Shown: positions 11,193 through 23,574, numbered from the stretch's first letter. The stretch: DNA of 64,000 bases from Pyrus communis (GCF_963583255.1 NC_084804.1:29010461-29074460); one strand, 5' to 3'. Notes: a model not told the origin generated them from the sequence alone. Made by a program: numbers and translations.

Positions 11193-12600
11193 TAGTATGA
11201 AGGCTCTACTTTATTTGTAAGTAAAAGGTCTTAGGTTCGACTCTTATAGATGACGAGTTTGACACCAATTAAAAATAATTATAGGCCATGGAATCAAAAT
11301 TTTAATCCCAATTAAACTTAAATGATTAGCAAGGAAACTGAGGGCTTTGGGGATACTTCTCTACAAAACAAATCGTCGTTAGCGAGGGTCAAATGCTGTT
11401 AAAAATGGCATATTGCTGTTGAAAAAGCTTTATATCCGATGAGAAAAGGCACTCGGTGGTTTTCGAAAACTCTGCATTGGAAAAACTTATTTTTCCAGAC
11501 CAACCATTATAAATACTTCATTTCTAAGTACTAATTATCCTTCCATCAAAATTAAATTTTCATACTAGCAAACTTATTTCATATTCGACATGTCGATATA
11601 GTCATAATTACTAATATCGTTGTCGAAAATTTATTCCGAATGACGACATATGTTTTTTGCGATTATTTTTTCTACCAAAACATTGTGTTTGACCTGATAA
11701 AAAAAATTGTGTTCGATAAACTTTTTCCAACAACAAAAAAAATCTTATTTACGAGAGTGCACAGTCATTGAAAGCATCAATATCGATAATAAAAAGTGGC
11801 TGAAAATACATAATGACTTGTTAGAAATACACACAATAATATATTTGCAATGATCAAGTGTCGTAAAAAAATATATACTTTTGATGTTGGAGGTTTGTTG
11901 GTAATACATATTGGTGATAGAAAACTTTGCCAAAAATATATATGTCTGAACATGATCGGTCGTTGCAAAGTTGTTGTAAATAGATAAGAATTGTAAGATA
12001 TTATCATCAACGAATGCTTGGTCGAAAATATGGTTTTTGTGACTATATTTATTATTTAGTGACAGGAAATCTTGTCAAAAATAGACAATTGTCATCGGAA
12101 TATATTTCTGGACGTCCTTGTATGATATAAGACAGAAATTAGGTTATTTTACATGCAATAAAAGTAAAAGAAGAAAACATCGAGCAATCAAAATGACCAT
12201 GTGCGAAGCATTGAGTTAATTTCCTCATTCATGGCATTGCGCCATTTCGGTTGCTTAGAAACCCTAGAAAAACAAGTGAGTTTACCGGAACTAATAGACG
12301 ATAAGAGTGTGAGGAAAAGGATAGCAGACAATGTCGTCAGTGCAAGTCGCGGGTTTGGAGATGTCGTCGCGGAGACGAGTCATCATGTTTGTATCAGAAA
12401 ATTATAGCATGTGGTCGTGGAATGCTAAAGTGGATCGTTGGGATCCTCTACAAGGGGTGCACGTGAGCCAAAGGTTGAGACGCGGGAGCTGGGGAATCTT
12501 GTGGAACAGTGCCCATGAGAGCTAACTATGCTGGGCTAACAAGAGCAACAGAAAGGTTGGATAGGAAACTCACTATGCTCCGGAGAGCGTTTACATGCAA
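11193..12600. other. TE-like A/T-rich stretch, possibly CACTA-derived
   Basis: CTACAAAACAAATCGTCGTTAGCGA near 11365 resembles the CACTACAA...GCGAC ends of plant CACTA elements, and related short motifs (TTGCGATTATTTT, GACGACATATG) recur to about 12100. No transposase is visible. From 12163 to 12530 there are short open frames without family resemblance. The CACTA link is an inference from motif style only. Confidence 0.25.
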
Positions 12601-12844
12601 GTTGCAACTCATGATATAGAAGGGAACTTGATTAAAAATAACATGACGCAGTGCATAGACACGATCTGTTTGGGGAACAAGACACCTATATAACCTATAA
12701 AGACGTAGGGCTTAGATCGACTCTCTAATTTGTCGAAGACATAAAGGTTTAAGATGAGGAAAACACAAACACCCGAAGACACGAAGGTAAGAATGGGAGG
12801 AAAACCAAAAAGAACAAAATAAGGATAATTCCAATTAAGCATAA

Positions 12845-13360
12845 TGTTGGGTTTTACAGCTCAAAATTAGGATGATGTAAAAAATTAGGTTTGTGTTACC
12901 CATTTGGTTTTGGTGTCCTATTTGGGTTTGGATTTTGACTTCTTAGTTGGTTTCCTTGATGGAGAGATTTTGTTAGTTACCTATTTGATTAGGATTTGTA
13001 TTTACTTCCTATTAGGATTCTTGTTGTAACCTAAGTTCTATGCACTATAAATAGAACCTTAGGGTTAGTGTATTTTGTGTGACTCATTCGTGTGGCAATT
13101 TGGCGAGAGTCAATTTATGAGTTTGTGAATTAGAGAGCACCTTGGGAGAATCTTCTCCATTAGTTTTGGGTTCTCTACTCGTTTGGTTTAGGGTTAATTT
13201 GTGGGATTTGGGTTGTGAGAGTTTAAACACTCTTTTGTATTCTCTGTTTGTTTAATGAAATTCCTCATCGTGCTTCGCTCATGGATGTAGATTTTACGCC
13301 GATCCACATAATCTCTTGTGTTAGTTTGAGATTGTTTGTTTTAGCTTTCACCTACGACAT
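12845..13360 (+). repeat. Solo LTR-like insertion (Copia type)
   Basis: The stretch starts TGTTGGG and ends CGACA. It has a TATA-like CACTATAAATAG near 13040 and an A/T-rich 3' zone with TTTAATGAAATTCC near 13255, the layout of a short Copia LTR. It lies between two pieces of a reversed Copia pol gene. I could not see a perfect 5-bp target duplication, so the exact ends are uncertain. Confidence 0.5.
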
Positions 13361-13844
13361 TGATATTGGTATTTTGTTAGAATTCGCTTCCATTTGCGCA
13401 TAAAAGTACAACACATAGAGTAGGAAGAAGATTGATAAGACGGATGTCTGTAATGGCAGCTTCAACCAATAATGGCCCCATAGTGTGGCGTAAGGCCCGT
13501 ATTAAGGTGACTGTATGGCAATGCTTACCTTCGGCAATCCCATTTTGTTGAGGCGTATGAAAGCAAGAGTACTATTATTCAATGCCCAACTTATGAAAAA
13601 AAAAAGTAGAAAATGATTGATTAGCATAATTTGGACCATTATTACTTTGGAGAACCTGAACAGTAGCATGAAAAATATTGCGAGCCATAGCCACACATAT
13701 TTTAAAGTGATCGAAGACTTCTGAATTTCACTTCATCAGATAGATCCAAGAGAAGCAGAAAGATTTATTGATCCAATAAATATCACATCAGAATGAATGA
13801 TATAAAATCAGAATGAATGATATAAAATAAAGAGTAAGCACAAT

Positions 13845-13876
13845 AATAATTATTATTATTATTATTATTATTATTA
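13845..13876. repeat. (ATT)n microsatellite
   Basis: About ten ATT units lie inside the Copia remnant. Just upstream, ATCAGAATGAATGATATAAA occurs twice in tandem (13788-13825). Confidence 0.9.
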
Positions 13877-14584
13877 GAATAAAAAGGAAGTTGCTCTGAC
13901 TTGCTAAGGGCATAACCCATACAAAAAGATTTATTGATTTTGACAATAGAACGGTAAACGAGAACATAAACGGGACATAACTGGTGACGAAAGATGATCA
14001 AGTCTTTGGTGCCAAGTGAATGATGAAATGGTGGCAAGGGCTTGGGGGACATCAGAGACAGTAAGCGACAAGGATAGAGGATAAAGCCCATCCTTACTTG
14101 GGCCTTGAAAGAGCAAGAAACTAATATCTAAGTCATAAATTTGATAAAAATTAGGAGCTAAAACAAAAAAGACAATATTTTCTTGATTAAAGCGAGCAAC
14201 ACATACAAGATTTTTTCGAATTTCAGAAATAAGAAAGACATTACAAAAATGAAATTTAGTAGGACCAAGAGTGAGAGAAACGAAACCAGTATGAATAATA
14301 TTCATCGTCTTACCATTACCCAAGTAAACATTGGTTAAACCATTGTAAGGTTGAGAAGCCGAAAAATTTGAAGATGGACCGGTCATATGATGAGTGGCAC
14401 GGTATCTAATAATAATTTGGGGGCGGGTGTAAAGAGTGGCAGCCAAGGCGGAAAAGGTGCGGGTCTAATAATAATTTGGTGATCCAGTCAGTTAGTTGTT
14501 AGTTTGTATACTTACTTTTATTCTATTGTAGCATATCAACATAAATACTAGATGTTGACTACCAATTAAAAATGTTCAAGGTAC

Positions 14585-15255
14585 ATGATGCCGCTACCAA
14601 TGACTAAGAATGGGACCATGAACTACCTATCAAAGCTTCTACACTTTGTTGGTTTGTATAGTGCAATTGAAGAATATGTTAAAGTCGGACACAATTTTCA
14701 TATGAAGGCAACCATTTTGAAGAATATGTTAACAACCGAGCACTGTAGCACTTTGGACAGTGATAGCAAGATGATAATTGAACAATATGAAAAAGATCAA
14801 AGGTGCTTTGTATTTGGTGACATCAAAAAGGTGTTGATTGCTGGTATATGTGGCAATCCTAATGAGAGGAAATATTTGGAATACGTACCACCAAAAGAGA
14901 GAACGAAGAAAACAACATTCATGTCTAGCTATTTCTCATATGTGGTTGACCGTGTTACTAAGACTAGAATTGAGGCATCCATAAAACTGCAGTTGCACAA
15001 AGATCAAATGAAGAGCGTGCAGACTTTGAAAGTTTGGTGTGTCTTTATTTCTATAACACGCTCTTGTTGTGCAAAAGTTCTACCCAAATTTCGTGGAAAA
15101 TAGTGGGTATATGTGAGAACTTGATTCAAATTCAAACATATAATTGGGCAATGGCGATGACTGAGTGTTTGAACAAATCGCTGGTACACATTAATAAACC
15201 ACATTTAGTAACAGGTTGTGTTTCGGCTTTGTTGGTAAGTAGAGAGTTTGATTAA
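14585..15255 (+). pseudogene. Unrecognised ORF, plant-mobile-domain-like, broken
   Basis: An open frame of 172 codons (14585-15103) includes DSDSKMIIEQYEKDQRC, CGNPNERKYLEYVPPKERT and VLPKFRGK. After a stop at 15101-15103 the same frame goes on with VGICENLIQIQTYNWAMAM and a GCVSALL segment. The YNWA...L...GC pattern recalls the transposon-associated plant mobile domain (DUF1985/aminotransferase-like) family, but only weakly. It follows a Copia remnant and is probably TE-derived. I do not assign a function. Confidence 0.35.
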
Positions 15256-16265
15256 AATGTATTTGTAAGATTGCTCTGTTAAGAATATACGTCGAATTTA
15301 TGCTATTTTATTTCTATTATCGATAGAGAATCTAAGCCACGCTGAGTTGTGACAAGAGGCTAGTATTTACTCAAATGAGGAAAAAATGCTAGAGAAATGT
15401 AAAGAAAAAGGCTACCGTAAAAATGGATATTAAATGGTAGTTCATCAAGATAAATCTTTGTATATGTAGTGAAATATACCTGGTTACTTTTTTTTTTTTT
15501 AATTTGGTCGTTATAGGTATTCAAGAACTTCACAAAACATTGCCTTAGCAACTAGAGTTTTGTGCATGACTAATACTATGTATTTACAAGTGATGAGCAT
15601 TTTGTACTGCCAGTTGATAAGTTACTATATAAATACTTGAGGTTTGCAAATTTAGAGTGTACCATGAGTTTGGTACGTTAATTAATATTATATTGACGCA
15701 TAATGGTTGTTTAGTTCATGTAGTAATTTTAATTTAGAATTTAACACACATTTGGTACGTAAAGTTTTTATTTTGAAACGTACTCATTTGATGAAACATT
15801 ATATAGTGTGCGTTTGAAATGTAACAATTATTTGATATGTCTTTGTACATTATGTCAATGAGTAATGATCATTCGGTATTACACTATTACCTAACTAGTA
15901 TGTTAATTCATGTTATGTTGACACATAATGATCGTATGGTGTGAAGTCTAGACTTTTCGGTTTGACTTTCCTTGTCAACATTGTAATTGTATCTCATGCT
16001 CAATCTAGCTTTAGGCTTTTCTCTATTTATGGGTTGTGTTCACTGGGAAGAAATGTTCAAGGATGTGGCGCATTTATGTTCAAAAGGTTTGTTCATGCAT
16101 GTGCATTTCACGTCTTCATTCATGCTTCATTTTGACTAGCTTAGTTGTTTAGTCAAGCTTGCACGCAGATTTCTAGCAAGTTGGGCATGCAAATTGGGAC
16201 ATGCTCACATGAACTAACTGACAACTTTTTGCCGGTTACTAGCTTTTAGCCATGGATTTGCCCAG
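15256..16265. other. Intergenic, no gene seen
   Basis: The stretch is A/T-rich. The motif GACACATAATGATCGTATGGTGTG and a near copy (GACGCATAATGGTTGTTTAG, about 15697) suggest an internally repetitive old element. A poly-T tract lies at about 15490. Confidence 0.4.
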
Positions 16266-16269
16266 ATTG

Positions 16270-16612
16270 CTTTGTGGTGTGACACGTGTTCCTTGTCCTT
16301 GCTAGCTGAAATGAAACGTCCATTTTGCATATAATTTTGGCTAGGTTTTCACTTCTTCCTTGGGGTTTTCATAATATATTGTTTAGAGAGAAAAGTTAGA
16401 GAGAGAAAGCATTTATGCTTCCACTTTCTTTTTCCTCCTCATTTATGAAACCTTAATTGCAAAACCTTATTTCATGCATTAAACACCCAATCATTGAAGA
16501 ATAGGGTTGCATTATTTTTGTGGTTTTGCATTAAATTTGTGGTCAAATGTTCCTAGTTTCAAATCTTCAAAATAGAATTCTCGTTAGGTTCTTCCTTCAA
16601 CAGTTTGATTGG
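16270..16612 (+). repeat. Dispersed repeat, copy 1 (partner at 33.19 kb)
   Basis: Shared blocks with 33190-33515 are CTTGTCCTTG followed by GCTGAAA, CCATTTTGCAT, TTATTTCATGCATTA, AATCATTGA-GAATAGG, AGTTTCAAATCTTCA and ATTCTCGTTA followed by TTCTTCCTTCAA. Order and orientation agree. The family is unknown. Confidence 0.55.
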
Positions 16613-16614
16613 AC

Positions 16615-16975
16615 ATTAGGAATTACTTACTTAAATGAAGTTAATCTTCAGTTGAGAATGTATTAAAGATAGGATTTGGGTAATTAATACCTATCTTTAA
16701 TGCTTTGACTTTTCCTTACCAAGGGCAGGTGAGTTATGGGCAGTCGTATTCAGCTGCATGGACCTTCAGAGGTGTGAGCTGCGCGTGGGAGTATCTGAGG
16801 AGTTTGCCCATTTAATGAGGACAGTCTTGTCTTTCTTGAGCAAAAATCCACGCGCCGCCTCTAGAATTTTGGGAATTATTTTAGGCTCCACATCTACTGC
16901 TTCTTCTCCTCTTGGTTTTATAAGCAGATAGCCAACCATCTTTTCTTCATTCCACCTCACATTTCCACTAGTCAA
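16615..16975 (-). repeat. Reversed fragment of the Tat-type LTR
   Basis: The reverse complement matches 8140-8420 block by block: CACGCGCAGCTCACACC, GAATACGAC then CCATAACTCACCTG, GGAAAAGTCAAAGCATTAAAGAT, and ACCCAAATCCTATCTTTAATACATT. The fragment ends about 520 bases upstream of the BBX reading frame and may contribute sequence to its promoter region. Confidence 0.7.
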
Positions 16976-17498
16976 TAATATTAAGTATAAAAGTTAGGTG
17001 ATGAACCTACCATTCATGAATAAAACAATTTAATTTCAATAATATTAAATATAAAAGTTGATTTTCAAGTGGGTACTGCTTTTATATAGGGCATTCACAC
17101 TGTTTTTACAACAAATATAAAATTTAATTTCAATGATTGGCTCTAAATCATGAAAAATAAATAAATAAACATGAAAACCACATGTCTACTTTCATTAATT
17201 GGTAGCGGAAGAATTTAATTTGAAGTGAAAATTGAAGGGTCGCCACCACAAGAATCATTTTCCATAAATAGTAATGAAATCAAAGAAAAAGAAAACACAA
17301 AAACCAAACTGTCATACACATCAACGTAACGTGTACAGAGTACCACCGGCCCACTACCTATATACAATGACTCGATTTTCTCCTCCCTCCCTCCCTCACC
17401 CCCTTTGTCTTTTGCCTGTCTCCGAGGAAACCAGAAAAACAATGGCTTTCTGCAGGAGGAAGGACGGATGAGTATATGAGAAGAAGTGGGCATACAGT

Positions 17499-19216
17499 AT
17501 ACGAACGCTTTGTGATGTGTGCGAGAGCGCCGCTGCCATCCTTTTCTGTGCCGCCGACGAGGCCGCCCTTTGCCGTTCCTGTGACGAGAAGGTTCTTCAT
17601 TTCTTGTTTCCCTTTGCTTTTATTTATGCAAACATTGACTTTTAGTTATATGATCCTTCCAATGATTTTAGCACTAACATTTGCAAGTTTTTGGGAAATT
17701 GAATTTTGTGGGTCTGTTTTCTGATTGTTAATCTTGATTTTGATTATTGCAAGCTAAGTCACAGGTGGTTGTTTTTTTTTAGTACAAACAATACTCTACA
17801 TTAAGGAGGGGGGAGGTTTAACCCCGGACGTAGTGGGTTGAAGAGGAAGGCCTAACCACTAGGGCAATCCACCACTTCTGCTATATTGGTGCCGGACAAA
17901 TCATAAGAATGATTGCTTACTGCTTGAACTTGTCTGACGAGTATACGAGGTTTTGTATCAAACTATGAGTACCCAGATGATGTGGAAGTCATACTATACA
18001 ATTTGGAATTGTGAAAGTGAGATTGGTAAATTTAATCAACAGTTCACATTAGTGATGAATTTTGAGATGTTTGGTTAGAGAAGTGATTGGCGATGGGTTG
18101 CTATCTGAATGTAGTGTGGTTCGAAAATCATGTGTTATACACAAGTCTGACGTTTGCTTCTTAATTTTGAAGTCTTTCTGCCATTTATGTGTATGGAAAT
18201 CATGACTACCGAAGATGTTTGAATTCTTAGTCTTTTCTTTGCTTTGCATAGCTCTCCTGTCAAATTGTAGTAGAAGCATGATTTTGTTCGTCTGTGTTGG
18301 AATTGCAGGTCCATCTGTGTAATAAACTTGCCAATAGACATGTACGGGTTGGGCTAGCCACACCCAGTGATGTTCCTTGCTGTGATATTTGCGAAAATGC
18401 ACCTGGTATGCTAGACTTCACTGCTTTAAACTTTTAGTTTTTGTGAGCTATGTTAAACTTAAGTAGAAGAAATTTCAAGACTTATTTTCCCTTGGAAAAC
18501 ATACATGTAGCGTTCTTTTACTGTGAGGTAGATGGTAGTTCTCTTTGCCTGCAGTGCGATATGATTGTACATGTCGGTGGGAAAAGAACCCATGGGAGGT
18601 ATCTCCTCTTCAGGCAGAGAGTTGAGGTTTGTGTCTTTCTACTGGAAGTTCGGGTTAAGGTTATATATATAGGCCTCCAGGGATTAATTTCTTTTCTCTC
18701 TTGGGGCGTTTCTCCATAGTTTTCAGGGAATAAGCTTGGCCGAGGACTTCAACCACTTGACCAAAAGAAGGTACGAAGGGACGAAAATCAGCTGCCCGAT
18801 GTAAAACCAAAAGAGGGTGAACATAATCACAATATCTCTCCAATTGCAGTCCTAGACAACAATATTGACGGTGACTACAAGATAGACAATACATTGATTG
18901 ATCTTAATACCAGGCCCCAAAGAATACGCGGGCAAGCTTCAAGTAACCAGGTAAAAATATATTTCCCCATGTTGATTTTACTATCCGGTTGGGTTCTTTA
19001 ATAAGGCATTCTTGTCTTCTTATTAACAAGGCATTCTTTGTCTTCTAAACATGCAGTTTGAATGTTGTGAACTCTAGTTCTGTTCCTTTAATTATTTGCA
19101 ATTATAAGCATTTTGACTAATCAAAACAACATTTATCTTGCCTTCATATTTAGGAACAGGGTGTGGGTGTTCTAAATGGCGTGAATGACGAATCTGTAAG
19201 TGTCGTTCCAGTTTGA
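17499..19216 (+). CDS. BBX18: Double B-box zinc finger protein (BBX18/19-like), start codon lost
   Basis: Members of this family (two B-boxes, no CCT domain) are nuclear co-regulators in light signalling and seedling growth. Exons are 17499-17591, 18309-18405, 18511-18626, 18720-18950 and 19154-19216, all GT-AG. B-box 1 (residues 4-47) begins [19 protein letters not shown] and B-box 2 (about 53-95) runs [18 protein letters not shown] to [10 protein letters not shown]. The tail has the conserved [10 protein letters not shown] motif near residue 170. The frame is open for 199 residues through every splice. The expected initiator, just before CGAACGCTTTGTGAT, reads ATA (17499-17501) instead of ATG. 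An in-frame TGA lies at 17468-17470 with no ATG between. It may be a recent pseudogene, a non-AUG start, or a sequence error. BBX18 versus BBX19 is not settled. Confidence 0.8.
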
Positions 19217-21470
19217 TCCTTCAAAAAATAGCCTGAAAAGGGAGAAAGGTACAATTTGCGTATCATATTATCCTCATCCATTTGTTTTACGTTTTCAAGA
19301 TCTTCTTGTATGAAGTTAAATTGCTGCTTATAGCTCAGGAAAATTCTCTAGCATTGATTTTGATGTGTTTAAATTCAGAAATGAAAAGGATTGTTCAAAT
19401 CAATGGTTTGCAAGCACGTGCTTATGTAAAATACATGGGTATTTGCATTGGATTTTTGCTTTCAGAATGCTAGAAAATGAGTGAAACTTTTCTCATATTG
19501 GGTCACTAACAAGGAGGGATATTTGGATACCAGTCCCAAAGAACGTATTTGGTTTTCAGCAACTTTAATTGCTAGCAGAAAACGATACAATTAAGACTTG
19601 CAAAGCCGCAATTTCTTCTTGGTAATGTATTTTTTTCCCCAAGAACTTGGATGATAAGTTTGAACTGAGAGATGGTTGACATTATAAGGAAATTGCACCT
19701 GTTGTACATTTGTGGGAAGGGCAGGGTTCCATTTAGTCAAATGACATAAAAAAAGTTACAAACTTTCTATAGTTTTCAAAGCAAGGTCACATAAGTTGGT
19801 GTATTATTTGAGTGGTGAGCCTTAACCCGTGTGCAGCTGTATACTTCACCGGGAAGATTCACATGACAAGATATGAATTATGCTATTCATGATGACGTAA
19901 CATATACATAGATCATATGTTTGCTGTAAAAAAGTCAACTTAATAAGGGAACCCAAGGAGAAAGAAGAAAAATAAAATAAATTAGAGGGGAAAGGACTTT
20001 ATATATATCTGACTGCTAGTAGTCTGGTGTGATATAGGAGAAATTTTCTGTAACACATAGGCTTTATGGCTGAATCATATGTCTCTATCTCTCATCGAAT
20101 TACCCTTTTTGCGTGGATTTCTTTTCTTCATTTCAACTGTGATGTGAGCTCATGGCCTATCTTCGAACCGAAACTGAATATGAGCGGTCATCTTCTCCCT
20201 CCACTTTGCATTTTAGCATTACATTAAAGGTTTTCTAGAAATAAAGAGGTGGAGATTGTATTGGCTTCCCATTATACTGTGTACTCAATCGAAGAAAAGA
20301 TAGTTGGGAGAAAGTTAATAACTCTGTTTATCAAATAACACATATATGCTGATATTTTTCGGTTCTTGTTTTGAAATGGGTCGAGTGTAGACATAAACAA
20401 CTTGTTTAAGATCCCCAACTATTTGTATTTCTGTTTTCTGTCTGATCATGTTTTTGATCTAATGAGATTATCTTTGTTCTTTGTCATCGTTGTCCAATAA
20501 ATTTACAAACCCTTCTCTTCCTCTACATTGTGGCTGCAGATGTTCTAGACAAACTACCGTTGCAGAATCTTGGTTGACGACTTATGCACTTGTATTCTTA
20601 TTTGTACCTTTCTTCCGCTTTCTTTGGATCAGCATCAGTCTGTCACGTTCCTCGTGCACAGTAGATTAGATGAAACTCTTTAACTGTGTATTATCACAAG
20701 CAATGTGTTTAGCTTGAAGGAGAGAAAAGTAAGAGTCATTTGTACAGTTTGTTCAAAGTTAAGTTACCGAAATACAATGCCGCTGTTGACATTCGTCTTA
20801 CTTGCACTTCGATGACATTTTTATCAAATATTAGAAAGGAAATGTGAACTGGTTTCAATTGAATTTTTATGCTTCCCCAAAAACTCATGTGATTTGGCTT
20901 TTAAATGAGAACTTAATCAGGATTACTTATATAGTTTATGTGTATGCATAAAGGCGATCCAAGGAGGGAGAAAACTTTTCCTATACCCGTTGCATGAAAT
21001 GGGGGTCTAATGTTCTCTACATCAGGTGCTACTCATATAACCATGAATGTGGAACACCCGTTTCGTACAACATTTTCAAGAAACAGTAGTTGAAGACATC
21101 CCTGAGAAACACATGGTGGGGATGTATTAATGTAGTCTACTGATTCGAACTCGGGTCATCTTGATAGATTTTGATGTAGTCTAATGATTCGAACCATGTT
21201 ATCAGATTGAGAGAAATCGCTGAAACATTTCCAAGTTTTTTCCAGACAAATAGCTATATGCTTCGAAGGATCAAGCTGACGGATTTCCGAAAAATTTATG
21301 CCTGAAAGTAGCAAAATTTTCGGGGTTCAGGTTAACTTATGAACCGAAGATGCAAACTTCAAGCATGAAAATATCTGATTGAATAACTACCGGCCAACTA
21401 ACTCATCATCAAGAAGCTTATTAAGTTGCTGAAAAGTACATAAAATGTTCATCAACAAAAATAGTCTTTC
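19217..21470. other. BBX 3' region and intergenic
   Basis: The first part should hold the BBX 3' untranslated region. No further coding exon, RNA gene or clear TE was recognised. Short open frames show no family resemblance. Confidence 0.45.
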
Positions 21471-21584
21471 ATGGTTATAAGGCATTACACACATAAGAGA
21501 TCCATGTCTCCTTCCTCCATTAACATCAACAACATCACCATCTGCTATTTGTTCTTCATCATCTACAGCGTCGGTTCAAATTAC

Positions 21585-23574
21585 TTAGTACACATAGCCC
21601 TTGACGAACAATTCCTTCTTTGCCTCCTCGGACTCTCCTTCTCCAGTGTACTTGCCAAGCTGTGCGAGTGAGTTGGCCTTGGCACGGATGAGCAGAGCAT
21701 CCTGAGCTGCCTTCACGTTCTCGGGTCTGCCTCCCCATATCTTCAAACAGGTGTTTTGGAGAGCTCTGGCGTAGGAGAACGACACGTGCCATGGGTTTGG
21801 CGATTGGTTCATCGCGTTCAAGTTCAGGGTTGCCTCGACCTCAGATTGTCCACCAGACAAAAACTGCGCAACAAACACAATTTCATCATCAGTACATGAT
21901 ATATTCTCGTCACAAAAAAGAAAAAAAACAATTAGTATCAAGTTTTTCGAACACTTGCCATGATCCCGGGCACAGCTGGGGGGATTCTCCTGTGGAGGAG
22001 CTTGAGGGTGTAGTCCGCAACCTGTTGAGGGGTGGCTCTTTCCTTGGCCTCTGCACCAGGAGTAACCATACTTGGCTTGAGGAGGATACCCTCGAACAAG
22101 ACATTGTTCTCGGCTAGGTAGAAGAAAACCTCGGCCCACACCTTCAAGGCGACTTCGAAAGTCCTTTCAATGGTGTGTTCACCGTCAAGCAAGATCTCTG
22201 GCTCAACAATTGGGACCAAACCACTGTCCTAAAGAATCAAGAAGCAAGCACTTTCTCAATCAAAAAACACATCCTAACTAGAGACAAAACAAACCCCTGC
22301 GGTCTAAGTAGCAACTTAATAGCAATTAGTCAATCAAATATGAAATCAACTTGCATAGCATATCAGTTCTCTTACTTGTGCAATGGAAGCGTAGCGAGCG
22401 AGACCCCATGCTGCTTCCTTTACTGCAAGAGCTGATGGGCCATTGGGGATGCTCACAACGGTACGCCTAGTTCATCAAGTTGGTAATTACGTTACATTTT
22501 ACTGTCATCAATCTAGCTTATGGAGCTAGAATTAGTTGCCAAAATAACATGGGGAATTCAGATTTGATCCGTACCATTTGGCGAAACGAGCTCCCTGCTG
22601 GTAGTAGGCAGCTGTGCGAGAGGCAAGACCATCAAGACCTTGGCACCAGGACTCATCGTTGGAACCAGTTAGGGGCACCAAACCCTGTTTTTGTCATAAT
22701 CAGAACATGCAGCTACCATAATTTTATGTACAAATACTATGCTTACAGAAGAGTATGCTTGCAGCTTGCTTTGGTATGTAAATTTTTGCATTTCAGTCAG
22801 CTGACCTTGTCGACTTTAATCCCGGGGACGATGCCTTGCTCAACGAGCACATCAACGATCTTCTTTCCATCAACAGTGGATTGGTAGAGAGTCTCCTCAA
22901 AGAGAATGGCACCTGAAACGTACTGGCCAAGGCCAGGGGCGCTCACAAGGAGGGTACGGTAGGCTTGGCGGTTGGCCTCAGTGTTCTCTAGCCCGATTGA
23001 GGCAAGACGCTTGCCACAGGTTGCATTGGACTCATCCATGGCCAAGATTCCACGGCCTGGGGATGCAACAGTTTTCTGTACCGACAACCAAACCCACACC
23101 TCATCAAATTCAAACCTCAACAGGCAAAGGTGCAAGTTAAAGATAACTAAACGGTTTAGGATGTTATGTTATCAAACTGTCAACTTGTTCCACATGTTCA
23201 AACAAGAATCAACCTTATCAGTAGTTCAGATTAATGGTCCATAGTAAGAAACATGTTCAATTACTATAACAAGATAGCAATTCAAGTAACATTTTCAGAG
23301 TTTCTCGCGTAAAAAATATACTTCGAGAGCGTATATTTTCGAGAGAGCATAAGTAAATAGTTCAAGTCATATATGGTAACTAAAACGTTGTAAAACTTAC
23401 AGCAGTCTTAACAAGCTCATCAGCATAGGAACCGGCACGAATGGTTAGACCGGTTGGGGCAGTGGGTAGGCATCTGACGACCGAGGAGGCGGAAGGCTGG
23501 CGGAGGGTCTGGCCCTTCACCCACTCAGACTTGTCGAGAACCGGAGAAGACTTGAGGAAAGATGCAGAAGCCAT
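21585..23574 (-). CDS. FBA: Plastid class I fructose-bisphosphate aldolase
   Basis: It catalyses reversible cleavage of fructose-1,6-bisphosphate to two triose phosphates, and the analogous sedoheptulose-bisphosphate step, in the Calvin cycle and plastid glycolysis. Exons in transcript order are 23574-23401, 23075-22806, 22684-22575, 22466-22376, 22228-21959 and 21863-21585, giving 397 residues. The first 45 or so residues, rich in S, P and R, form a transit peptide ([13 protein letters not shown]). Landmarks are [69 protein letters not shown] (Schiff-base lysine), [15 protein letters not shown] and the C-terminal FVKGYVY with terminal tyrosine. All are intact. The intron between GIM and FLS uses a GC donor (GCAAGT). 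Length and exon pattern fit the plastid family. Confidence 0.95.

Larger units (their letters stand above)
12605..14460 (-). pseudogene. Copia retrotransposon pol remnant, interrupted
   Basis: Read from right to left. 14446-13931 carries the protease/integrase boundary: a degenerate DTGATHHMTG site (YRATHHMTG here), YLGNGKTMNIIHTG, then IRKNLVCVARF and FTWHQRLDHLSSPVMSRL. 13700-13400 carries integrase core text split over frames (QSNNGPNYANQ, then PQQNGIAEG, LINLLPT). 12842-12609 carries YFVLFGFPP and LYVFDKLESRSKPYVFIGY, the integrase C-terminal zone typical of Copia. Frameshifts and stops make it dead. A separate LTR-like sequence interrupts it at 12845-13360. Confidence 0.75.

Noticed and set aside
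17476..17724. 82-codon frame beginning at the ATG nearest the BBX start
   Set aside because: It reads the B-box exon in the wrong frame and runs into the intron; only the frame starting at ATA encodes the B-box and joins the later exons.
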